The position numbers and the translations under genes are program-made. Positions 10,573-21,738 of a DNA stretch of 64,000 bases are shown piece after piece (the first letter of the stretch is position 1; each line of letters opens with the position of its first letter). The stretch spans positions 1,240,001-1,304,000 of the forward strand of contig JARGXX010000095.1 in assembly GCA_030374765.1 (NCBI GenBank), read 5' to 3'. The stretch is from Agarophyton chilense (taxonomy: Eukaryota; Rhodophyta; Florideophyceae; Gracilariales; Gracilariaceae). The notes beneath the pieces are model-generated. The model was not told where the DNA came from and did no database searches. It worked only from the letters and a program-made list of their open reading frames with translations.

Positions 10573-10676
10573 GCGGCAGAAACTTCGTGACGGTGCCCCG
10601 CGGCAGACCCAAAGTGCTCTCTGGCAGAACCATGGTTTTCAGCGGCAGAAACACGGTTCACCGCGGCAGACCCACG
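10573..10676 (+). repeat. Degenerate 21-bp tandem repeat built on GCGGCAGA
   Basis: Five copies of a GCGGCAGA-type core start at about 10573, 10600, 10621, 10642 and 10663. The last three steps are 21 bp. The array lies inside a 64-codon open frame (10509-10703), where it reads as a 7-residue repeat of the form G-R-x-x-V/R. Whether that frame is translated cannot be told from the sequence. Confidence 0.5.
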
Positions 10677-13544
10677 GGAATCAAAGCCACCATGATGATT
10701 TAGTCACACTGACCGTTGGTGTGACGACGGCAACCTGATTCTGTATTGACGGAAGGATGTCCAGGGGCTCCTACGCAATTTCCACGTCAAGTAAACCGCT
10801 TTGTAGTACAAACAAAGCTTGTACACACCTGCGTAATGGAGCCTATGGAGGCAGCGGATGACCTGTGAGTGTTGGAGAAAATTGTGCAGCACTGAAGAAA
10901 TTGGGCGCGCGTGGACGTTGGTCAGCGGTACACGTCCAACGGTTGTAAACGAGAAAGTTGTAAGAGCGTGGGCTGTCAGGGCATCCAGTGATTCTACCTG
11001 ACTTGAAATGAAAATCTTGAATAGTCTACTCTACTAGAATAAAGTGATAACGTGTTCACGTGTACTAGTATTCACTGGCATTCGAAAACTCTGGGAAAAT
11101 ACTATGACTGTTGGCGCATTTGCATTTATTGTCATTTATTGCCGTGACATTGGGAGCAAGCAATAAATTTTTGGAAGTCGTGTTTCACGGATCTGCACCC
11201 CGCGAACCAAAACGTTTGGATGGAGTATCCGATAAAGGAAGAATATGCGGTATTTCTTCTATCATCTCTTACATCCTGACAAACTTCTGCTGGGACACCG
11301 GCTCTTTAGAGGCGCCGATATCCCAGCGATCTGCTCGGGATACCGCCGCCTTTGTAAGGGCAGAAACTCAAGATTTTTGGTTCATGCTTGATTTCTTGCC
11401 ATGTTGACGAGCGCCCTGACACTATGCGCGTCGTGAATCGTAGAACAGCTTTTTGCTCCGTACACAATGTCGCAAATTGTGCGTCAAACGTGAAATGCGT
11501 GTCAAATTCGGTCTATGCTGCGACTCCAGGGAAGCGATATTTGAACCCGCGCAAAAGCACAGTTTTGTAGAACTTATCTCGCCAAATGCATGGTTGTTTG
11601 GTTCTGAGCATGGCTCTTTCTTTTTTCTACGTATGTCTTTCTGTTTGCCATGATAAAAGTAGGCGTAGAGACAAAACGCTGAGCGGTGGCTTGCTTGGAG
11701 TCGGGATTGTGTAAGAAAGACAATTATGGATCTGCAAAGCATGATATGTAGAAAAGAAAAGAGCAATGGTGACTGTGGAACTGAACTCCCTCTAGACCTT
11801 TGGCCCTGGTTTATGCTTGTTGAGCTGCAGTTTCAGCTTGAGGCCTCACACAGAGCCACAAAGTGTCATTTTGCCTTTTGTGATTTCAGGAGGCTCCCAC
11901 TCTGGTGGAGTCGTCAAGCAGAAACTAGCAGAAATAAGTGGCGTGGGGCTCATATTTTTCAACACTAACGCCAGCGAGTGTCTCAATTCTGGTCGAATGC
12001 CATTGAGAGGAACAGTGCGACTTTGCTCGATACAGAATGACTCGTTCGAGAGAAGCTCATTTCGTTCAAACTGAAGCAGAGAGTGTCTGACACACAGTTT
12101 CAAATCCCGCGTCGGGTCATCAACAGAGCGAGGGAGATGCTCGTCCGTGGTCTTTGGTTCCATGCAGGACGCAAACATAGCACTTGTTCTCGCTGCAATT
12201 ATCTTTTTCACTCTGAAACAGCTCAGCTGTTTTTTTGATTCGCCGGTCAGAACTTCACGTATTGCATTCAGCCGTGAAGGCGGGCTTAGAATAGAAGACA
12301 GGGCCTAAGACCTTGATTGCAATATGCATGGTTTTGATGCATCACACTCGAAAAACTCATCTGGTAATGTCTTGGCTGAGTGACGGCGGCCTCGAAAGTC
12401 ACCCGACCAGAGCTTGTTCCTTGCCCACGGCTTGGTGCCAAATTCTGCTCGACAAGCACTCGCTTTTCAACAACTCGAACATGCAAGTAGCCACGCTTGA
12501 TGGATGAAGGGCAAACTGTGTTGTACGAAGATTAACGAAGACACCGACAAATGCTTCTCAGATAGACGCAGAGTCTAAAGTGATTGGGTGTGAGCACAGA
12601 TGCAAGTGAAGAAAAGAGATTTGTTTTCAATGCATACATCATTATTAGGGGCTTACGTCAACTGGGACGATGACTGCACTACAACCTTGCGTGAAGAATG
12701 GTGAGTGCTGCTCCATTGAGAGCTCCCCATCAGCGCCCTGGTCAACTGACCTGAAGAACCTGGCAACCTTCCCGCCTCTTTGACGACATTTTGCTGACGA
12801 GTGTGAAACAATCGACAAATTCAACACTGATGCAAGAACTTTATTATGCTCGGCAGCAATGTTGAGCTCACACTCTCCAACGGCAGCCTTGGTTGGCACA
12901 GGCAAGTGAGCCCATGATCACATGATCTGACCCAAAATGGGTCATGAGAGTTGTTCAGACAGAGCTATCGTTGAAATCCTAATCCACACAACTCCAACGA
13001 CACAACTACACGCCGTTGATGCGAACCGTCTCCCCGTGCCTTTCGTGTCGCCTAACTCTTAACCGCACCTCGACACTACTCAAAAGTGCTCCAAACATCC
13101 ACGAAAAGTACGAAGCTACACAGCCCCAGCAAGTAGGGCGTGCTAAGGGAATGGTTTCATTATTCATTTCTGGTGTTCAACAGGAATATTCGAATCTTCT
13201 AACCAGGAGCACACGTGTGAGTGGATTATAGGATGGGCCACGCGATTGTTGGCTTCCTTGTTGGTATCATTCCCTTTTCTCGCCACACGATAAACACCGT
13301 TTCACCAGAAATTCTGGGCTAGGAAAAGTGTAAGACGGTAAACCGATAACTGTACATCTACCGGACATGAGGCAGATATCTCTTCCTAACGCTTCGCGCT
13401 CTGATGTACGTGTTTCGTAACCTTGGACATTCGTCGATACAAAACGTGACCCCCTGCATTCGTCAGAGCTTATTAATCTGGTTGGAACCTCTGTGTCTTA
13501 GCTTCTGTTTGAGCAAAGCTATCCACTCTTTCTTTTCGCGTCAG
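10677..13544. other. No recognisable gene
   Basis: About 2.9 kb of mixed composition in which no frame exceeds about 120 codons and none shows a domain I know. I found no inverted repeats, LTR or RNA gene by eye. Confidence 0.35.
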
Positions 13545-15588
13545 GGCAGAGTTGGGTTTGCTTGCGTTGGAAGCCCTCGTGGGGATAGTGCTCGGCCGCG
13601 CGTTCTCTGCAAATAATACAGTACACCTGGCAGAAGAGGTGAAGAAGTTGAGTGGTTCAATCGTTGGTTTGCGGCAGAAAGTAGCATCTCTGGATACCAT
13701 CATTCAACGTCTCATTGGTGAAGAACTGGATGAATTGCAACGTTTTCAGAGTGTTCGGGAAAAGGCTCCTCAGCAGCTCGGGCATTTTGACCCGTCGTTG
13801 ATCGATTTTGCAAATGAGCTCGTTGCTTCGTTGTTGGAAGCTTCCGTTCTTGGAATTCAACTCAGAGTTCACGCCAGCAAGGTAGCCCTCGATCGGGGCA
13901 GGGGTTTTGAAGCAAAAGACTTTGAGATCGTTTTAGGAGTGAGCAAAAGCGTGCTTCAAAATTTCTTGCTCCTGAGAGACCTTTTCAATTCTTTAACTCA
14001 ATTTACAGACTTTCAGCCAATATCCAAGCATGAAACGCCAACAATTACATTGAATATGGTTTGTGGAAACTCTGTTGACTTTAAAGCTTTTGAGATCATT
14101 AGATATAGAATTGCATGGCGGTTAGCATTTTTCAATGGGATGGCGCTAAATTGGAATTAATCTACTTTGGGCACGCTGAAGCTCAAAAACGTACAACTCA
14201 GTAATCATGACGACTCTTTATTGAAGTATGTCAACAATACCGGAATGGATTCTAGCATAAACTTGTCAAAATTGCCGCGTTCGTTCTTCTCAGACAAGCG
14301 CGAAAGCTTGATAAGATTGTTAAGAGACACTGTTGAGGCGTCAGTCACGTGCTTGAAAGTTCTCATCTTGTCTTACGATGAATGGATCACACCCGAGAAA
14401 GCAGAGTTTCATGGGTTTTCAAGCAAGATTCGAACATTTGCTTCAGGGGGCACCCTGCTCTGCGTGGAAGTAAAACTGAAGGACTACACTGCTTGGGATC
14501 ACTTTAATATAGAGCAGGTTCTTCTTTGGGGCTTATCCATGAGCGTTGTTGTTTTTCGCTTCTTTAATGTCGAACGACTGGGAAACATGATGGAAGCTAG
14601 CAAACAGATTACCATGAGGTATCCGGGTTCGAAAGATGAAGCAGAACGTGTCTTGTACGTTGAGAGTTCTTCCGTTGATGCGGTGGGTCAACTTCGAAAA
14701 GATATAAAGCGTGCGGCTATTAGCAGGCGAATGACTGAGCCTAGAGAGGAAGAAGATATTCTGTTCGAAAATAGCTACAACACGAAGAGCATTTGCAACA
14801 AAGATGTTGCAGGTGAATCCCATGAGCTGATGACAACCATTGCTCGTATCTTTAACCGTTAAATAACGAAGGTCGAAGCCGAAAATGAAACTCCTACAGT
14901 GATGCTCTTTGCATTGAAGATAAGAGCAAAGATGGCCACATCCAATGTAAGTTTGCGGAAAGACGAAAGCGAAATATGGCTATCCAACGTTGATCAGAAC
15001 ACCGGTTTTTTGCTCCAAAGAACAAATCATATTTTCAAGAAAGAGTATGACAATTTCTGCACCGTACCGAAGAAAACTACTGCCAGACTTAGCTTGAAGC
15101 TTCGACTGCACAGAATGGATCGTTTGCTCGATTGCCCGTATTTAAGGAGATGGCGCGCTGTTGATAACATGTTGGCATTAGCCGAAAGCCAAAATCTATT
15201 TTTGTCGGTAGTTTGCGAAGAATACAAAGAAATGCCCAGAAAACTAACGGGCTCTGAAGGAGAGATAGTGTCAAGCATAGCGGTGTGTGCGATGGGAGGC
15301 GCTGATTTGACCGACTACCTTCATGCGAGATTATTGAATTGTGTCTTTCAGGTCATCAAACTTGAAAATAATGAATCTTCTTGGACAGAGTCGCGGGTTT
15401 CGTTCAAACTTATCCCTGGATTGGCAGAGTTGTGTACAGAACCAACACCCCGGAAGACGCGTTTGCTGTCAACTATTCACCCTACATCGAACTATTTCGT
15501 TCCCACTGTTCAGAATCGCCTTTTTCTTGAGACAATCGGAACAATATTTACTCGGAGACGGAGATCAGAGAACAATCGTATCGGTTGA
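13545..15588 (+). pseudogene. Long decayed reading frame of unknown family
   Basis: A single plus-strand frame stays open from about 13513 to 15588 except for TAA at 14158 and TAA at 14860, about 680 codons in all. A good acceptor (pyrimidine-rich, ending CGCGTCAG at 13544) suggests that an exon starts at 13545. The N-terminus has a hydrophobic segment (LGLLALEALVGIVLG) followed by a heptad-like helix. The middle contains VLILSYDEW and AWDHFNIEQVLLWG. The end is basic (IFTRRRRSENNR). I do not recognise any of it. Two stops in 2 kb would be very unlikely by chance in sequence of this composition, so this was probably coding until recently. It could be a host gene or a gene carried by an unrecognised transposon. 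Confidence 0.5.
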
Positions 15589-16706
15589 AACATAAAAATT
15601 ATTTGGAACGAAGCCCAACCCATGGACGGTCAATATATGCGGGGTAGTTTTCGCTGCAACGCCCCCAAACTCCAATCAACCCACAGGCCTGAAGTGGATC
15701 TATTCATGTTTTTGTTTTTCAATGTGTGTTTCGGAACCGGACAGCGGCTCTGAACTTTCACCGCGCAAAAACCTATCTCGGAAATGTTTGGGGTTTTAAG
15801 GGTAGCTTTCCAAACCGTCCCTAATGTTTTGCGCTCATCCTCCTTCTACCCCTATATTTGCCGATCAACAATATCTGAGAAGATTCCGTGACTGTCTTGT
15901 CCTCAAGCCAGAAGGTGTGGCAATCATCGTCGCGAATAGGGCTTGTAACGTGCACTAGAAGAAGAGTGAGAACGTTCCGATGCCCCAATTCTGATCTTGC
16001 TTTCGATTGGGTTTGTGGTTATTGTAGAAGCAGCCACCATTTTGGTTTTATCATGAAGTTCATTAAGTCTTCTTCCGTCAACGGTATTGGTCTTCAAACC
16101 TTCCATCATCATACAATTATTATTTTCCTTGTTCCGGAATAATAGGAACTTAGCGTTCGTTTTTCGTTTTCCTTGTGAATGTCGTGCACTCATTCCCAGT
16201 TCAGTGAACTTGTACCATGCGGCCACAGCTTTTTCTTCTCGAATGTCAAAATCTGTTGTGGCGTTTTCTGTTTCAATTTCACGACGTTCACATAACGGTA
16301 ACTATGCTACAAGCCTTATCAGTCTAGTCCACTGAGCTCAAACTTGTACAGGTACATCGACCTCTCTCTTGCACGCCGATTCTCTTCATAGGTCAGGTAC
16401 ATGGCATGAGTTTTTAAGGTACTTCTAATGTGAGGAAGACTGATGATTGATCGCAAGATTGATAAATTTTGGTCATTTCTGGCTTCACAATGCTGATCGT
16501 CAATCTGGCGAAGATTGCAGGCATGGTGTTTGCCCGAGAGGCTTTGGAATAGTTGGATCACTGGCTGGAGTGGTGTTCTATTGGGTATGACAGCTGTTTT
16601 GCGCCTGCTGATGATGACTCGAGATCTGAGGTAATTTCAAGCTGTTCTGATGAATTTGTTGACACTTAATCTGCTACTCGCCGGTGATTGTGTCTGATCA
16701 CACATA
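15589..16706. other. No recognisable gene
   Basis: About 1.1 kb up to the left end of the Tc1 element. It holds only short overlapping frames without domains. Confidence 0.35.
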
Positions 16707-16838
16707 AATTCTGTTTCAAAATCATATCCCTCGCGCAAATTTTCCAAAAATCGACGTTTTGGCTACAGTAAAACTAAGAAAATCAGTGTGAAAAAAATGT
16801 TCAAATAAAAAAAACTGTTTCAAAAACATAACCTTCAT
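16707..16838 (+). repeat. Left end of the Tc1 element with two internal direct repeats (IR/DR type)
   Basis: An outer repeat (CTGTTTCAAAATCATATCC, from 16711) and an inner repeat (CTGTTTCAAAAACATAACC, from 16815) lie 104 bp apart in the same orientation. The right end shows the same pair in inverse. This IR/DR layout, with transposase sites at both edges of a long terminal repeat, is known in some Tc1 relatives such as Sleeping Beauty-type and Minos-type elements. Confidence 0.75.
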
Positions 16839-16864
16839 TGCATCCTTTTTATTCTATCGCGAGT

Positions 16865-17493
16865 TCAGTAGTTTATTTTTGCTCTTTTAGCCTGTATAAT
16901 ATTTATACAACGCTTTGGCATTGATTCTATAAAAGGATTGATAGCATTACAGTCAATCTTTTCCCAGCAATCTTTGATACAATTTCTTAGATCAAAAACT
17001 GTATCAAATAGCATTCCCTTCCCATAAACCATTCGGGCCAACATTCCCCAAATGCTTTCGGTAGAGTTGATGTCAGGAAAGCGCACAGGCCATTCCATAA
17101 CCGACATATTTAGACTATTGAACCACTGTTTCATAGAATTAGACTTATGAACAGGTGCATTATCTTGATGAAAAATAAATTCTTCTCCGTGCATACAGTA
17201 TGCAAAAGGTAGAAGACATTTTCTAGAATCTCAGGATACTTCTCTAAGTTCATTGTAGTTTCAACAAAAGCCATATCAGTTGCTCCTTTCGAAGAGATTC
17301 CCGCCCAAACCATCACTGGTGAGCCTCCTGAACTTTTAGTCACAAATTCTTTCTTTTCTTTTCGAAGATCATGCCAATAAAATTTATAGCAATCTGGACG
17401 ATCAAGGTTAAACTTTTTTTCCTCGGAAAATATAAAATTATTCCATTCCGTTTTCCCATAAGCCTTTTGAGCACACAATTCAACTCGATTCGG
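16865..17493 (-). pseudogene. Tc1/mariner transposase, C-terminal two thirds
   Basis: Two overlapping minus-strand frames cover the DDE domain. The upstream one (up to 17493) has FIFSEEKKFNLDRPD and GGSPVMVWAGIS. The downstream one (stop at 16865) has FIFHQDNAPVHKSN, then WPVRFPDINSTESIWG, ending SMPKRCINIIQ. The second Asp (HQDNAPVH) and the third catalytic residue (Glu in STES) are 34 residues apart, as in DD34E Tc1 transposases. The first catalytic position reads E-E where the family has D-E. A frameshift near 17150-17195 separates the two pieces. The family cuts and pastes DNA at TA sites. The missing N-terminus is at 37571-37876. Confidence 0.9.
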
Positions 17494-17553
17494 TCGTACA
17501 ATCACCTCTGAGGTATGCTAATGTCTTGTCTCGGGAGCGTGGTGGCGCTCAAC
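17494..17553 (-). repeat. Inverted 60-bp copy of the element 2 LTR terminus
   Basis: This segment is the reverse complement of the last 60 bp of the element 2 LTR (compare 37510-37570 and 29510-29566), including the outer TACGA end. It sits between the broken Tc1 gene and the left LTR of element 2, so two LTR termini face away from each other with nothing between them. It is absent at the right end of element 2. Confidence 0.8.
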
Positions 17554-17966
17554 TGTCGTATAGTGGCGGAAGGGCTGACCTTTGAGGTGTCCGATACACT
17601 ACGCTGACCTCGTAGGGGATGGGTGCGAGGAATCATCGGCCACGTAGCTCCGGGCGAGCTACTACCTAGGTGTTGTCAGCCACGTGTAGTGTTGACATGT
17701 ACCTTCTGGTTGAGTAATTGTTAGTGATAGTAATTGTAGTTATGCGTATTTAAATACAGTAGTTGAGTGGCCACCTGGCACTGTAGCCAGTGCTGGCCAG
17801 GTCTCTGACACTAGGACAGAGACCCTGCCTTGCTAGCACTTCCCGGGTGATCTGGCAAGTGCAGTCCACTGCATATAGGGAACTGCACGTCCCCCATCCT
17901 TATCTGATAAAGACAGGCATCACTTGGGTCACGACTATACCTTTTGGTTTATTGTTTCTCAACTAC
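17554..17966 (+). repeat. Element 2 left LTR, first part
   Basis: The first 413 bp of the LTR, matching 36962-37377. It ends at the 5-bp target site ACTAC (17962-17966) used by element 1; the LTR resumes at 29346 beyond the duplicated ACTAC (29341-29345). A TATA-like CATATAGGG lies near 17873. Confidence 0.9.
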
Positions 17967-18806
17967 TGTATGACAATGCCCCCAAGGGAGAAAACCTACG
18001 AAGACGGCCGGATCTTCTTCTCACGAGGTAACCGGCGCGGTAGAGCCCTCCCAGGGATCGGCGCGCAATGCCGGGTGTAAGCCGGAGCCGAACCGTCGCG
18101 ACGGGCGCAGGGAGGCTGAAAGAAGCCGAGGATATCCGCCGAAGCGGTGCTTGCGTATCCTCTGAGGAGGCAAAACCCACGAGAATGGCGAGCACGACAG
18201 GTGTCAGTGCGAGCCGCAAGAGCGGGAATTGCCCAATGAAGGGGAGGAAAATGGGAGGAAAATGGGAACGGAGGCAAGAGGGCGAGGTTGACCAAGAGTC
18301 GCAAGAGGGGACTCGGGAATAGCCGGCACTGCCGGGTGTAGCAAACCGTATACACAGAGGGAACCACGAAAGTGGTAATAGATACCCAACACACGAAGGC
18401 TGCTTGAACGTCCAAGGGGGTTGGGAAGCCGTGCACCACGGGAAATCCCTCCGTAAGGAGTTGTATATCCGCGCAGGCGGTTCGACCCAGAGCCAAGATC
18501 TGGAAGACCAAGATCACCCTTGTTGGGGAGACTTTACTGGACCGGCGGCTGAAAGGCCGGCGGCCTATGTACTGTAGTCACCGTAGAATAGAATAAATAA
18601 AGTCTATCCTAAATAGCTAAATGTCCGTCTAACAAAAGGGCCAATCTGGCGGCCACGCGTATGGCACCCGGTCCCGCCGGTGCATCACCGGCGTTCCGGC
18701 CTTCGCCATGAAAACGGATTACACCTACTCATAACGAGGTTGCATGCCGGAGGCTCCGGAAAAAACTTAAGTCCCCAAAAACCTTCCTGGAGGACGTTGC
18801 TCTTCA
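17967..18806 (-). repeat. Element 1 3' LTR (left on the map)
   Basis: 840 bp, running TGTATGACAATG to GCTCTTCA on the plus strand, and matching 28477-29340. On the plus strand, near 18588-18600, is AATAAATAAAG. In the element's own direction this is not a polyadenylation signal, but it could serve transcription of the antisense gene that starts at 18854. Matching 173-codon frames in both LTRs are not treated as genes. Confidence 0.9.
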
Positions 18807-18809
18807 TAT

Positions 18810-18822
18810 CCCCCCCCTTAAG
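18810..18822 (-). promoter_or_regulatory. Element 1 polypurine tract
   Basis: Read on the minus strand, AAGGGGGGGG followed by ATA lies directly before the 3' LTR. It primes plus-strand DNA synthesis in this family. The same kind of tract precedes the LTR of element E at 50381. Confidence 0.75.
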
Positions 18823-18853
18823 ACAGGGCGAACACCTCGAAGAGGAAGTCGGC

Positions 18854-20629
18854 ATGGCAGCTCGTCATGATAAGAGTGCGTCCGACACCGGGTCTCCGGA
18901 AACCAACACACCTTCACCAAGGATCCCACGCAAGCTCTTCGCATCCGATTCCAACCACAGCACGTCAACACGCACCATGTCCAACCCCGACCGTCATAAC
19001 ACATCCGCGACTCCTGCCCTTGGCGGTTCCACCGGCTTCCGGTCCGCGCCCCACCCTGGGGATGTTACCAACCTCGCGTACGAAGACCGCTGTATTGGCA
19101 CCCGCTTTCGCGGACAGGCGGACCCACCGCAGTGGCCGACCTACGACGCCTTTGTGGGTGCAAATCCGAGAACTCGGCATGGCTCCGCGATGTTGCGGTA
19201 TGCGCCTTGGTTTCACCCATTGGCTGTCCGCGACGAGGATTTGATCCACTCCTACACCGATAACTCGGAGATGCTCCCGGGAGACCTGCCCGGCGTGGTA
19301 ACCATGTCCTGGGATTGGCGTCATCGTATCGCCATCCCGGTACACCACATACTCCGCCGACGCGGTGAATCCTCTGCGGAGGCTCAGGCCGCGCTTGTGC
19401 GGATCGCTTATCTCAGGCACCATCGGGCGCCTTTCGAGTTTCCGATACCGCCAGAGATCGAATTCGACGTCTACCTTTACCGCACTCGCGGGGAAATATC
19501 GTACTGTGACCGTCTTAACGGATTGGAAACCCTCGCTTGGAGGGGCACACCGATCGCTCAGCAAGAAGCCCTTTGCTGGGTACGACCGATTCTTCGGGCA
19601 GAGTTCCGCTACCAACCGCGGCAGTCGCGCTCGAACTTCCTTCAGAACTTCATCCGCGATGAGCGGCGTTGGCGGGCCCGGACCGGGTATTTCGTACCGT
19701 ACCAGAACACAGAGATTGAGCGCATCGCGCCTGCTCACCGACGTGGTCGGTACGTCAGTCTCCCAGACTGGTGGTCCTCCTTGGAGGCGTGCTGGGGTTG
19801 CTTCATTGAGCTGCCCCCAGCCTTCACCTATGTAGGGTCGTCGTTCTTGAACGATCCCCAGTCGGGGTGGTGGTCCGTCGTGGTAAGCGAATGGGCCGTC
19901 CGCACTGCGGCTTTTATCCTCGCGGAGGCGTACGACCAATATCGATTGTGGTACGTGCCACCACGTGTGCGTGCTGCGATCCGCCGTTTGGACATGCGCA
20001 TCCCCCTCGGGGGCGAGGCGAACGAAGAAGAGATGCTGGGCCTCCTCGATTTTGTGGAGGGGGTCCAGTGGGATGAGGTCCCGCTGGAGAACTCCCAACG
20101 CATTCAACCGCGTCGCGGGTCTGGCCCCGGATTTGGGAGGAATACCGCGCTAGCGGGGGATTTCATCTACTTCGACCCCTGGGAGTACTACGAGATCAAC
20201 CGCGAGGAAGCGGAAGCCAACCGGCATGCGCCGCGTGAAGTCCCGGCCGACCACCCGCGAGGGTATATCGACTCGAGCGACTATTACCGCGACTATGCGG
20301 ATGGTGACCCGATGGTCGACAACGAACCGGAGGATCCGGGTTACGCTCCGATGGAGGATGACGAGTCCGGCGAGGCCGGTGAGGAGTCCGTTGAATACGG
20401 TGGTGCGGCTCCATCCGGGGCTGCTGATGCCGTGCGAACGGATTCCTATCCGACTCCATCGGTGGCGGGCCCGCCCGCAACTGCCGCTGGCGCGGAGCGG
20501 GGCGAGGTCATCGCGCGCTTCCTTCGGGAGGTTGGGCTTCGCCCTTCCGAGATCTCGGGTGATGTGGCCGCCATGCGGGATGTCCTAGCCAACCGCCTTG
20601 GCGGGGGTCCACCTCGTGCGGAGGAATGA
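18854..20629 (+). CDS. Antisense accessory protein of element 1, unknown family
   Basis: A 591-codon open frame on the strand opposite to gag and pol, between the chromodomain and the 3' LTR. The frame is open from 18680, inside the LTR; the start is placed at MAARHDKSAS just outside it. After about 90 low-complexity residues comes a folded-looking part rich in W, Y and R: RYAPWFHPLAVRDEDLI, RPILRAEFRYQPR, GYFVPYQNTEIERI, FIELPPAFTYVGSSFLNDP, LAGDFIYFDPWEYY. A strongly acidic tail (DYRDYADGD, MEDDESGEAGEE) and a short C-terminal helix (VIARFLREVGLRP) follow. There is no signal peptide, membrane span or catalytic motif I can name. The same protein, about 40% similar by eye, lies at 48535-50047 in element E in the same relative place. 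It ends tail-to-tail with the chromodomain frame, about 330 bp away. Function unknown. Confidence 0.75.
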   Translation: MAARHDKSASDTGSPETNTPSPRIPRKLFASDSNHSTSTRTMSNPDRHNTSATPALGGSTGFRSAPHPGDVTNLAYEDRCIGTRFRGQADPPQWPTYDAFVGANPRTRHGSAMLRYAPWFHPLAVRDEDLIHSYTDNSEMLPGDLPGVVTMSWDWRHRIAIPVHHILRRRGESSAEAQAALVRIAYLRHHRAPFEFPIPPEIEFDVYLYRTRGEISYCDRLNGLETLAWRGTPIAQQEALCWVRPILRAEFRYQPRQSRSNFLQNFIRDERRWRARTGYFVPYQNTEIERIAPAHRRGRYVSLPDWWSSLEACWGCFIELPPAFTYVGSSFLNDPQSGWWSVVVSEWAVRTAAFILAEAYDQYRLWYVPPRVRAAIRRLDMRIPLGGEANEEEMLGLLDFVEGVQWDEVPLENSQRIQPRRGSGPGFGRNTALAGDFIYFDPWEYYEINREEAEANRHAPREVPADHPRGYIDSSDYYRDYADGDPMVDNEPEDPGYAPMEDDESGEAGEESVEYGGAAPSGAADAVRTDSYPTPSVAGPPATAAGAERGEVIARFLREVGLRPSEISGDVAAMRDVLANRLGGGPPRAEE

Positions 20630-20962
20630 CCGGAGCTGCCGGTAGAATGTAGGGCGGCGCCCCTAGGGCGCCCTTGCCAGTAGTGAGAAATAAAAAGAAG
20701 AGGGTCGCCTTTCCGACGCCCTTTCCCAAGTCCACCTCTTTCTTTCCGGGGTACCGGCCTTCAACCAGGGTTCCGGCGTTGCAGGGAATCAGCCGAGCTG
20801 GGAGTTCCGTGTTTAACTGTGGGCGCTTCGCGCGCGGACCAGGTAACTGGCACGACCACCAACGACGCTGGGATAGCGTGAGCGGTTGCTTCCTTCCCCA
20901 CGTTGGGGCATGGACGGAGAGAGCGCGTGGCGCCATCAGCCATTCCCTTCCGTGTTCACGGT

Positions 20963-21175
20963 TTATCCCTCTTGGGCGTTTACCAGCGTGGCTGGGAGTG
21001 CGGTCCCCGCAAGGCGGTGGTATCGCATTACCGCAGAGCGCGGGAGGTGCTCGATGGGCTCCGGGGTGTCCCACTCCGGCCCGTATCCGTACCAGCGGGT
21101 CCGGTACTGGAGCACCCCGTACTCATCGTAGCTATGTCCGACGATTCGGTCGAGGACGTACTCCTGCACGTAAAC
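20963..21175 (-). other. Element 1 chromodomain
   Basis: The last 70 residues before the stop at 20963 include EYVLDRIVGHSYDEYG, then YRTRWYGYGPEWDTPEPIEHL. This is a chromodomain of the kind that chromoviral integrases carry at their C-terminus, with W-Y and the E-P-I motif of the third helix. In this family it directs integration towards modified histones. It is preceded by about 200 residues of low-complexity, proline- and arginine-rich linker. Confidence 0.85.
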
Positions 21176-21738
21176 TTGCCGGCCTTGCCGGGTGGTGGTG
21201 GCCCGAGCCTCAGCGCCGCGTGGTGCTGGGCTCGCCGTCGCCTGTTCCGGGTCACCCGGTTTGTCATTCTGCTCTGCGGTTGTTGCCGGGTTGCCGGGGC
21301 TGCCGTACCGCTTCGCGGAAGTTGCCGGCGCGGCCGGGTTGTGTTTCCGCTGGGCAGTAGGGGCTTCCCTGAAGTCCGCTCTTACCGCGAGTTTGCGGGG
21401 GTCCTTCCGTCTTGGTGACGGTTTGCCGGAGGCCTCCGCTTGATTTGCGGCATGCGGCGTTCCCATTGGTGGGCAGTTTCCGCTGTGCGGTGCGCCGTGG
21501 GCGGTAAGTGGTTCACCGTCCCGGCGATCCGCCTCCGCGGGGTGGCTGTCAGCCAATGACCGGGATGCCGGGTGCCCATTGGTCCGATCTCCCGCCCGGG
21601 TCACGTGACCTTGACGACGGGTGGTCGGGCCGTCGCGGACGGTTGGCTCCGATTGTTCGGCAAGGGAGGCGGTTTTCGACTTGTCGTCACGCCCCTTTTC
21701 CCCCATGGGGTTCGTACCGTTCTCAACGGAGTGGCTCG

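Noticed and set aside
17996-18517. 173-codon minus-strand frame in the left element 1 LTR, repeated at 28506-29027
   Set aside because: The two copies exist because the LTRs are copies of one sequence. No domain is present, and the residues look like translated GC-rich LTR.
18965-20107. 380-codon minus-strand frame opposite to the antisense gene of element 1
   Set aside because: It is the complement shadow of the plus-strand gene. Only the plus-strand protein is conserved in element E.
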